NCBI GenBank assembly: GCA_017456805.1
Contig: JAFTIQ010000028.1
Coordinates: 1 to 24,552, forward strand
From: Lentisphaeria bacterium
GTDB lineage: Bacteria; Verrucomicrobiota; Lentisphaeria; Victivallales; UBA1829
DNA length: 24,552 nt
Reading direction: 5' to 3'
The notes beneath the pieces were generated by a model. That model was not told the DNA's origin, did no database searches, and saw only the letters and a list, made by a program, of their open reading frames with translations. Position 1 is the stretch's first letter; every line of letters starts with the position of its first letter. Made by a program: the position numbers and the translations under genes. This document shows positions 7,508 to 14,275 of the stretch, one piece after another.

Positions 7508-9205
7508 ATGAAATATTTGAAGAACACCAAGTACTGGTTCTGGAAATACTTTATCGTTCCGATGGATCATGAAATCGGAGAAGAGTGTTTTATTGACGGA
7601 AATATTCAACTGCAGGACGGGTCCGTTGTGGAAGGAGTGAGATTTTCATTTTCAGAAGATTTCCAATTCAATTTCAGCGGATTGATCCCGACAGATAAAA
7701 AGGTGATCGTTGTCGGGAATTTCATCTCGGATCATTGCGGAGTGCTTTTCACCGGTATGGCGGCCGGAAGTGTCTGGACTTTCCGGTTCAATGGAAAAAT
7801 GCGGATCGACGGCTGGAACATCGGGAACAATGAATATCCCCTGCAATTCAACAACCATATTGCGCAGCTGGATTATACCCCGGGCAGAAATCAGGTGGCG
7901 ATTGAAATCAAAGGCAATCCCAACGATATGCTCCTCATGTTCCGGATCATGGAAAATATCCCCTGCCTCTCCATGAAATACGGTCCTTTTGTTTCTTTTC
8001 CCGACAGCAGCGAAAATGCGGTTTCCGTGATCTTTGCCGGAACAAGAAATACCCCCGCAGCCGTGGATTACCGGGAAAAAGGAACCGATGCATGGCAGCG
8101 GCTCTATGACAATCTGGGCGGACAGTGGCGGCATGACAGACCGATGCATCACATCCGGCTGGAAGATCTCAAACCGGACTGCGAATATGAATACCGGGCG
8201 GTCCTGATTGATGATTACCGGGAACTGAAAGAGCTGATCCCGGATCGGATCGAAACTTTCCGGACTCCTCCCGCAGGAGATCAGCCGTTCCAATTCCTTT
8301 TGACCGCTGATTTGCAGAACGTGCCGGAACGGATGGAATATTTCAAGCGGATCTTCGGCGAAAATAAGATCTTCCATCCGGATTTCTTCGCGTTCGCAGG
8401 AGATTTGTATTGGGCAAGCAATTTCAACCGTTCCATCATGGACGAATTCATTGAGCCTTACCGTCAGTTCACCGATAATAAACTGCCCCTGGTAATGGTG
8501 CGCGGAAATCATGAAATCTACGGAAAAGAGTCAAACCAATATTTTGATTATTTCACTCCGCCCTGCGAAGGAAAAGAAGGATATTACATGTTCCGCTGGG
8601 GAAATACCTGTTTCATCGTTCTGGATTTCTGCGACGATGACGGCTGGATCCATCCGCCCTCCACCCGCCAGTTCCATGATTTTGAACCCTATATTGCTGC
8701 CGAGGCAAAATGGCTGAAGAAAGCTGTGGAACTCCCCGTTTGCCGGGATGCAAAATACAGAATCGTTCTGGCTCACGGCGTTCCGGTGGGCGATCCTCTG
8801 GAATATATGCCCTCTCATGTCCGGCAGGTCATTGACCCGGTTTTCGCAGGTACTGAACCGAAAGTGAAGATCCATTTGTGGATCGGAGGGCATGTCCACC
8901 GTCCATTCCGGAGTATTCCCTTCTCCAACAGCTGTTATTCCATGCTGGATCCGGCAGAGTTTCCGGCGGTTCATCCCAAGGTCGGCGAACGTTACTCCTT
9001 CCCCGTTGTGATCACCGGCGGCCCCACCGCAAAATTGCCTCCGGAGATGTATTTCACCTCTGTGATGACAGAAGTTTCTGATGCGGGGATAACTGTACGC
9101 AGCTATGACCGTTACTGCAAGGAATTTGATTCTTTCTGGATCGCTCCGGATGGCACTGTGACGGAAGATAAACGGAGCAGTGAATTCAAATTTTATGAAT
9201 ATTGA
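7508..9205 (+). CDS. Calcineurin-type metallophosphoesterase with N-terminal accessory domains
   Basis: A 565-residue protein. The first ~150 residues are an unrecognised beta-rich domain, residues about 155-255 look like the fibronectin-III-type domain of purple acid phosphatases, and the catalytic domain follows: LTADLQ (about 260-265), FAGDLYW (about 295-301), VRGNHE (about 331-336), LAHG (about 419-422) and GGHVHRPF (about 458-465). This order matches metallophosphoesterases, but the first motif has Gln where most have His (D-x-Q instead of D-x-H), as seen in some purple acid phosphatase-like branches. No signal peptide is evident, which is unusual because many such multi-domain phosphatases are secreted. 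AGAGGAG sits seven bases before the ATG. It is likely co-transcribed with the PHP gene; the shared role of the two phosphoesterase folds is unknown. Confidence 0.85.
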   Translation: MKYLKNTKYWFWKYFIVPMDHEIGEECFIDGNIQLQDGSVVEGVRFSFSEDFQFNFSGLIPTDKKVIVVGNFISDHCGVLFTGMAAGSVWTFRFNGKMRIDGWNIGNNEYPLQFNNHIAQLDYTPGRNQVAIEIKGNPNDMLLMFRIMENIPCLSMKYGPFVSFPDSSENAVSVIFAGTRNTPAAVDYREKGTDAWQRLYDNLGGQWRHDRPMHHIRLEDLKPDCEYEYRAVLIDDYRELKELIPDRIETFRTPPAGDQPFQFLLTADLQNVPERMEYFKRIFGENKIFHPDFFAFAGDLYWASNFNRSIMDEFIEPYRQFTDNKLPLVMVRGNHEIYGKESNQYFDYFTPPCEGKEGYYMFRWGNTCFIVLDFCDDDGWIHPPSTRQFHDFEPYIAAEAKWLKKAVELPVCRDAKYRIVLAHGVPVGDPLEYMPSHVRQVIDPVFAGTEPKVKIHLWIGGHVHRPFRSIPFSNSCYSMLDPAEFPAVHPKVGERYSFPVVITGGPTAKLPPEMYFTSVMTEVSDAGITVRSYDRYCKEFDSFWIAPDGTVTEDKRSSEFKFYEY

Positions 9206-9220
9206 AGTTCCGTTTCACAG

Positions 9221-9266
9221 ATCATCAGGGAAGTTCCGCAGCAGGATAATCCCTGATGATTTTTCC
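9221..9266 (+). terminator. Intrinsic terminator of the PHP / metallophosphoesterase operon
   Basis: ATCATCAGGGA (9221-9231) and TCCCTGATGAT (9250-9260) form a perfect 11-bp stem with an 18-base loop, followed on the plus strand by TTTT. The stem lies largely within the last codons of the convergent ABC ATPase gene, so those codons double as terminator. On the minus strand no T-run follows, so it probably works in one direction. Confidence 0.65.
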
Positions 9267-9947
9267 TGACTTCAATTCAATAATGCGGTCGCAATATTTT
9301 TTAATGTCTGCCATCTGATGGGAAACCAGGATCAAAGTGGTCCCGTTGGAGAAGAGTTTCTGCATCCGTTCCTGACATCTCTGTTTGAAATCAGCATCTC
9401 CGACTGCCATCACTTCATCCACCAGCAGGATTTCCGGATCGATTGCTGTGGCGATGCTGAATCCCAGCCGTGCCCGCATCCCGGAGGAGTATTGATAAAC
9501 CGGCGCATCAATGAATTCTCCAATATTGGCAAAATCGATGATCTCATCCATCAGTGCGAACATCTCCTGCCGGGTTTTCCCTTGAAAAACCCCGTTCAGA
9601 ATGATATTTTCCCGTCCGGACAGTTCCGGGCAGAATCCCGCACCGAGAGCAAGAAGCATGGAAACTCTGCCCCGGACGTTTACCTCTCCGGAATACCGGC
9701 GGTAAACCCCGCCAATGACGGAAAGAAGCGTTGTTTTTCCGCTCCCGTTGTTCCCGATAAGACCGATCCGTTCCCCCGGCTGAATCGTCAGATTCACATC
9801 TTCCAGAGCATTGATCCATTTCCGGTTTGCCTTGGTTTTCAGATATTGCGGCAGATGCAGCAGCATGCTTTTGAACCCGTAACGCGCTTTCTCAATATCA
9901 AAACGCATGGTCAGATGATTGATTTCAATAATCGGTGTCGTACTCAT
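9225..9947 (-). CDS. ABC transporter ATP-binding protein, polysaccharide-export type (Wzt/TagH-like, without C-terminal domain)
   Basis: A 240-residue ATPase with Walker A GNNGSGKT (65-72), signature YSSGMRARL (153-161), Walker B ILLVDE (173-178) and the switch His in LVSHQ (208-211). The variant signature SSGM and the insertion before the Walker A region are hallmarks of the Wzt/TagH branch that powers export of O-antigen, teichoic acid and capsule-like polymers. The protein stops after the ATPase domain, so it lacks the glycan-binding C-terminal domain found in some Wzt proteins. It follows the permease gene with a 6-base gap and is the last gene of the long minus-strand array. No clear ribosome site precedes it, which suggests coupling to the permease. 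The cargo cannot be deduced. Confidence 0.9.
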   Translation of the reverse strand: MSTTPIIEINHLTMRFDIEKARYGFKSMLLHLPQYLKTKANRKWINALEDVNLTIQPGERIGLIGNNGSGKTTLLSVIGGVYRRYSGEVNVRGRVSMLLALGAGFCPELSGRENIILNGVFQGKTRQEMFALMDEIIDFANIGEFIDAPVYQYSSGMRARLGFSIATAIDPEILLVDEVMAVGDADFKQRCQERMQKLFSNGTTLILVSHQMADIKKYCDRIIELKSGKIIRDYPAAELP

Positions 9948-9953
9948 GGCAGC

Positions 9954-10727
9954 TCACATTTTCTCCGCAAATTGCGGTTCCAGTTTCCGGAAGATGAAGT
10001 ATCCCAGGAGAAACACCGTGATACATACAGCGAACAGGTAAGGAAACCGTTCCGGATGAAATCCCGGCACATAAAATGCATCCCGCCAGGTGGAAAGAAT
10101 TCCCGCCATAGGATTCAAATAATAAAGATGAAGATATTCATCCGGGATCAGGGTAATGGGAACAAATACCGGTGACATGAACATCCATGCCATCATCAGG
10201 AGTCCGATGATCCGTTCCAGATCCCTGAAAAACAGGTTCAGTGCGGCATAGAGAAAGCCGATCCCCATGGAAAGCAGGGCTGTCAGAACGAATACAACCG
10301 TGATATTGATAAACATTGTGGAGAACTGGGGGCAAACGCCAAACAGCCACATCAGAAACGCAAGGATCGGGATCGTCAGAAGAAAATGGATCGTCTCCGT
10401 TGAAAAAACTCCGAAAATCAGAAAACTCCGGTTGAACGAAGTCTTCTTCAGCAGAGCCGCATTGCTCAGAAGGATCCTGCCGCTGGATGTGACAACGTTC
10501 CCGAAGAAATACCAGAGGAAGTTGCCGCTCAGCAGATAAAGAACATAATTCGGAAGACTCCAGCGGATCAGAAATTTAAACACGACACAATACACCAGAC
10601 TGGTAAAGATCGGCACAAGAAGACTCCACATGAACCCAAGCACAGTTGAGTTGTACTTCAATTTGAAATCTCTGAGAACCAGTGTAAAAATCTGATCCCG
10701 CGCTAATATGAACTTCCTCGACAGCAT
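9954..10727 (-). CDS. ABC-2 type transporter permease, polysaccharide-export type (Wzm/TagG-like)
   Basis: A 257-residue integral membrane protein with about six hydrophobic segments. The N-terminus LVLRDFKLKYNSTVLGFMWSL is the typical amphipathic start of the Wzm/TagG family: charged helix, then the R-Y-x-x-S/T-x-L-G-x-x-W motif. Such permeases pair with Wzt/TagH ATPases to move lipid-linked glycans out of the cytoplasm. It lies 11 bases after the alpha/beta hydrolase and 6 bases before the ATPase, so the three genes form a tight unit, likely served also by the internal promoter at 11701-11728. Finding an exporter at the end of a degradative operon is unexpected; nothing in the sequence tells which glycan is moved. 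Confidence 0.9.
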   Translation of the reverse strand: MLSRKFILARDQIFTLVLRDFKLKYNSTVLGFMWSLLVPIFTSLVYCVVFKFLIRWSLPNYVLYLLSGNFLWYFFGNVVTSSGRILLSNAALLKKTSFNRSFLIFGVFSTETIHFLLTIPILAFLMWLFGVCPQFSTMFINITVVFVLTALLSMGIGFLYAALNLFFRDLERIIGLLMMAWMFMSPVFVPITLIPDEYLHLYYLNPMAGILSTWRDAFYVPGFHPERFPYLFAVCITVFLLGYFIFRKLEPQFAEKM

Positions 10728-10738
10728 CAGAAATCTTT

Positions 10739-11674
10739 CTATTTGGAAAGTTCAGCACTTTTGCTGTCAACAGCTTTTCCGGCGGACCAATCCGGTTCTT
10801 TTCCGGATGCCTGCCGTGCCAGCCACTCCGCTGAAACAACAGGAAGGATATCATGTCCGCCTTCAAACAACGTCAGACGCACCCGGTTGGATTGTTTCCG
10901 GAGATAAACCGTGTGTTCTCCGAATGCCGGATCGCCCTCTTTTGCCGCAAGGTGTGCGGGGATCTTCTCATTTGCTTCCATATAGGCAATATCTTCTTCG
11001 GAGATCCGGTCGGATTCTGCAGCCAGCGCATTGAAGGCGCGGATGGCGTGTCCGACGGGAACACTTCCTGTATGCCCGTCATGGATTCCTGTGCTGATAT
11101 CCACCGTAACCCGGTTGACAGCGTTGGGCAGCCAGGTGAGGGGAGAGCGGAGCCGTGCTTCATGCAATGCCTGTTCCGAGCTGTCAGGCGCACCGCCGCA
11201 GGCTTTTTCAATATGTCCGGCATACGCATTTTTCCGTTCGGAACTTTCTCTGTGCCAGCGGGCGATATCGGAAATCGGACACCAGGCGGAGACTGCGCTC
11301 CACAGATCCGGTCTCCGGGCAGCAAGAAGCAGGGAACAATGTCCGCCGCCGGAACCTCCCACAAGATAGATCTTTGCCGGATCCACATTGTAATTTCCGC
11401 ACATATAAGCCACGGCATCTTCCAGATCTGACACCACAAGATCCGAGCCGCATCCTTCCGGGTTCCAGTTCGGTCCGCGGAAATGCGGGAAAATCATGTG
11501 CCAGTTATATTTTTCTGCCAGTTCAGCATAAAGAGTACAATCTGCATCGTAAGAGAAACTCCAGGTATGCAGCGCCACCATCAGGGGCCGGGGCTCTGTT
11601 CCGGATGCCGGCTGACACATGGCGGGCTGGAGCGTATGATCAAATTTACTCAGATATTCTATCTTGCTGGGCAT
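10739..11674 (-). CDS. Alpha/beta-hydrolase (esterase / prolyl-oligopeptidase-like)
   Basis: A 311-residue protein with the nucleophile elbow GGSGGGH (Ser108), a likely catalytic Asp in TGIHDGHTG (Asp199) and His in FEGGHD (His274), the order of a serine alpha/beta hydrolase. HTWSF near residue 36 fits an oxyanion-hole strand. The closest families in memory are acetyl-xylan-esterase-like, PHB-depolymerase-like and prolyl-oligopeptidase-like enzymes; in this setting removal of ester groups from a glycan or oligosaccharide is plausible (inference). No signal peptide, so it is probably cytoplasmic. AGGAGGAA lies five bases before the ATG, the strongest ribosome site in the array. A 50-base gap separates it from the DUF6067-type gene upstream, in which a second promoter is predicted. 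Confidence 0.85.
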   Translation of the reverse strand: MPSKIEYLSKFDHTLQPAMCQPASGTEPRPLMVALHTWSFSYDADCTLYAELAEKYNWHMIFPHFRGPNWNPEGCGSDLVVSDLEDAVAYMCGNYNVDPAKIYLVGGSGGGHCSLLLAARRPDLWSAVSAWCPISDIARWHRESSERKNAYAGHIEKACGGAPDSSEQALHEARLRSPLTWLPNAVNRVTVDISTGIHDGHTGSVPVGHAIRAFNALAAESDRISEEDIAYMEANEKIPAHLAAKEGDPAFGEHTVYLRKQSNRVRLTLFEGGHDILPVVSAEWLARQASGKEPDWSAGKAVDSKSAELSK

Positions 11675-11700
11675 GGGTTCCTCCTTGTGATTCGAACTCT

Positions 11701-11728
11701 AATATACACCGCTTGAGGGATTTTTCAA
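11701..11728 (-). promoter_or_regulatory. Predicted internal promoter before the hydrolase-permease-ATPase genes
   Basis: On the minus strand -35 TTGAAA (11723-11728) and -10 TATATT (11701-11706) are 16 bases apart. The -35 box overlaps the stop codon of the preceding gene. Transcription would start near 11694, giving a leader of about 20 bases that carries the strong ribosome site. The last three genes could therefore be expressed apart from the lyase part of the operon. Confidence 0.55.
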
Positions 11729-14268
11729 GTCGGATTCCACAGAAGGATCCTGCCGGATTTCGGTGCGATCTCCAGCCGCTTCCCGGGAGTATACTCCTCT
11801 GCTCTTTGAAAATCAGGGATTTCCGGCTGAATGAACGGAAGCTTTCTCCATTTTTCAGGAAGGCGTAAAGAAACGGTTTCTGTCTGCCCGGACCAGGAAC
11901 CTATGGCAAGCAGGATTGCTCCATCCGCTTTTTCCCAGAGCGTCACATGCACCTCCGGAACATCTGTACCGAATTCTCCATTGGAAAGGCAATCCGGTTT
12001 CATTTCGGCATCTCTGATCCCGAACTGATCGAAGAGTTTCCAGAGTTCACAAGGCTCTCCACCCCATCCGTAACGGCTGGTCATTCCGAAAAGAACTCCC
12101 AGAAACGGATTGCCTTTTCCAAGCATCTCGCCTGTCAATCCAAAGGGAAGTCCGGAAAGCCGGATCAGCCAGTTCTCCCAGGATTCCATATCATATTTAA
12201 CTCCTTCGCCCAGCCACAATCGGCTGAGAAACGGAAAACGTTCCATATCCCGGAGCGGAACACAATAGGCACTGTTGAAGCTCTCCCAGGCATGAAAATC
12301 AAGAATCGGTTCTGCGCCGCGATACCTCCGGAAGATCCGTCTCAGCCGCTGCATCCCCGTTTCAGAAAGATCGCAATCATCCAGATACAATCCGTCAACA
12401 GGACACCGTTCCAGAAGGAAACGGATCCCTTCCAGATAGAAATTTTCCATCCGGCTCCGGGGTACAGTGATCAATGATCTGTCCGGAATTCCATGAAGCA
12501 CTCCGCTCTTGATGACCTCCGTCCATGCCGGAAGAAAACCATGATCCAGATGTTCTTTGAACCAGGGATCAGGTCCTTCCGCAGGAGTGGTCACCGGCCA
12601 TTTCCCATTATCATGCCACGGGAAAAAAATCTCTCCGTCCAGCGCATAGAGCGCTTTGAATTCCGGCGCATGAACCGTAAATTCCCTGACCGTGTAATAG
12701 AGCAGAACTTTGAACCCTTCGTCGTGAGCCCGTTCAACAAATTTCTGCAATCCGGGAAGCGATTTTCCGGAAAACGGATAATTGATAATGGGGTTCAAGC
12801 TGACAGCATGGTGGAGATTGATGCAGTTCACGCCCTTCTTCCGCAAGGTTTCAAAATCAGGTTCCGTGAAACAATCTTCCTCTTTGAGCTCAAAAGAGTG
12901 CATGTGCGGATGGAAAAACCGTGTTCCGAAATGGTTGTTCAAATCGACTTCATGGAACGGAGTCAATCTCAATTCAAAATGATAGAGCCGTTCTCCGGCA
13001 GAATCACATTCCCCGCTGTAACAGCTGATTTCCAGATTTTTTCCCGTTTTCCGGAGAGAGATCCCTCCCTTGCCCTGATTGTGCCAATGTTCCGGAGGGA
13101 TCAGCGGCGACCATGGATAATAGCAATTCAGCAGCGGGACCTGCTGTTCCTTTCCGCCGGTCAAACGGAGAATACAGCCGGAATCGACATTCCCTGCCCA
13201 GAAGGAATCTTCCCAGCGTTCCGGATCCCAATGCCAATCCAGTGCGTCCGGCGGAATACAGGGGCGTTTGACCCCCAAACCAAGCATATAGGGCGCATCG
13301 GCAAGCGTACAGTTCAACCGGATTCCTTCCGGCGCATCACTTGAAAATTGAAACCGGAGCGTTCCATTAAAGTTGATTTCTCCGGTAAGACTGCCGGATT
13401 TCCACTTGATGACTGTTTTTGTCTCTTCCAGAAATTCCAGTGTTTCTCCGGAAAATAAATGGTTTCCGGAAAGAATCTCAGGCGGTTTTGCAAACAGTTC
13501 TTTTTCCGGATGAACGATTTCCCGGTTCAAATTCTGGTATCCGGAACGGATCTGCTCCGGAAGCCCGTTGCAGCCGAGTGTGATCACATGTCCTTTCAGA
13601 AAAATATGATTTTCCACCCGACGGAGCGGCTGATAAGGTTCCGGAACTTCATCTTCCAATCCGATTCTGGAATTGAGCCAGCGCAGACGCGCCATCCGGA
13701 AATCATCCTTTTCGCCGCCATCGGACAATGTCTCCCCGGAAACATGCAGGGTCAAGGGGATTTCATGATTTCCGGAATCAAATTCCAGCAGGATTTTCCC
13801 GGAAAAATCTTTTTCAACGTTCAAACCGCACCAGAGGATCACTGTTTTTTCCGGGAGAACGGTAATTTCTTTATGAAAAGGTTCTCCCTTGAAATTGACT
13901 CCCTCCAGGTTGAAACAGGTGAAGTCACGCGCTTGAGAACAGGAGACTTTTTTCAGAAGAAGCTCTTTCTTTTTGCTCCGGAGAACAAGCTGAAAGACAA
14001 GATATTCTCCCGGCTGGGCGCGAAACTCAGCCCGGTTCAAAGTGCCGGCCTTTCCCGTTGCAACCGCTTGGGGAAGCGCGAATTTTCCATCCAGCGGATG
14101 TTCTCTGCTGACCCCGAAGATGGAAAGTCCATCCGGCAATGACTGCAGTTCCTGAGCAGAAGCCTCTGTTTCCAGTTCAGGAGCTTCCCCGTAAAAACGC
14201 AGGAACCGGCTGCCAGATGCCGCCTTTACCTGTGTTTCATCTATTAAATTTACATCTTTCTGTGCCAT
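11725..14268 (-). CDS. DUF6067-type (GH123-N-like) glycoside hydrolase-domain protein
   Basis: An 847-residue protein. The first half (about 1-440) is beta-rich. From about residue 455 a TIM-barrel-like region matches my memory of the DUF6067 family: HPHMHSF, INLHHA...NPIINYPF, then GFKVLLYYTVREF (about 518-530), VDGLYLDDCD (about 622-631), a FHAWESFN segment, FLSRLWLGEG and GLTGEMLGKGNPFLGVLFG. The paired Asp in YLDDCD is a good candidate for the catalytic or substrate-binding site. Proteins of this kind accompany lyases and sulfatases in glycan-degradation loci of Lentisphaerota, Planctomycetota and Bacteroidota, but few are characterised and the substrate is unknown. No signal peptide is present, so it is probably cytoplasmic. 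The gap from the upstream GH95-like gene is 7 bases and the ATG has no clear ribosome site (A-rich leader), suggesting coupled translation. Confidence 0.8.
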   Translation of the reverse strand: MAQKDVNLIDETQVKAASGSRFLRFYGEAPELETEASAQELQSLPDGLSIFGVSREHPLDGKFALPQAVATGKAGTLNRAEFRAQPGEYLVFQLVLRSKKKELLLKKVSCSQARDFTCFNLEGVNFKGEPFHKEITVLPEKTVILWCGLNVEKDFSGKILLEFDSGNHEIPLTLHVSGETLSDGGEKDDFRMARLRWLNSRIGLEDEVPEPYQPLRRVENHIFLKGHVITLGCNGLPEQIRSGYQNLNREIVHPEKELFAKPPEILSGNHLFSGETLEFLEETKTVIKWKSGSLTGEINFNGTLRFQFSSDAPEGIRLNCTLADAPYMLGLGVKRPCIPPDALDWHWDPERWEDSFWAGNVDSGCILRLTGGKEQQVPLLNCYYPWSPLIPPEHWHNQGKGGISLRKTGKNLEISCYSGECDSAGERLYHFELRLTPFHEVDLNNHFGTRFFHPHMHSFELKEEDCFTEPDFETLRKKGVNCINLHHAVSLNPIINYPFSGKSLPGLQKFVERAHDEGFKVLLYYTVREFTVHAPEFKALYALDGEIFFPWHDNGKWPVTTPAEGPDPWFKEHLDHGFLPAWTEVIKSGVLHGIPDRSLITVPRSRMENFYLEGIRFLLERCPVDGLYLDDCDLSETGMQRLRRIFRRYRGAEPILDFHAWESFNSAYCVPLRDMERFPFLSRLWLGEGVKYDMESWENWLIRLSGLPFGLTGEMLGKGNPFLGVLFGMTSRYGWGGEPCELWKLFDQFGIRDAEMKPDCLSNGEFGTDVPEVHVTLWEKADGAILLAIGSWSGQTETVSLRLPEKWRKLPFIQPEIPDFQRAEEYTPGKRLEIAPKSGRILLWNPT

Positions 14269-14275
14269 GATTTTT

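Noticed and set aside
12493..13344. A 283-codon plus-strand frame opposite the DUF6067-type gene
   Set aside because: Antisense shadow without promoter, ribosome site or domain.
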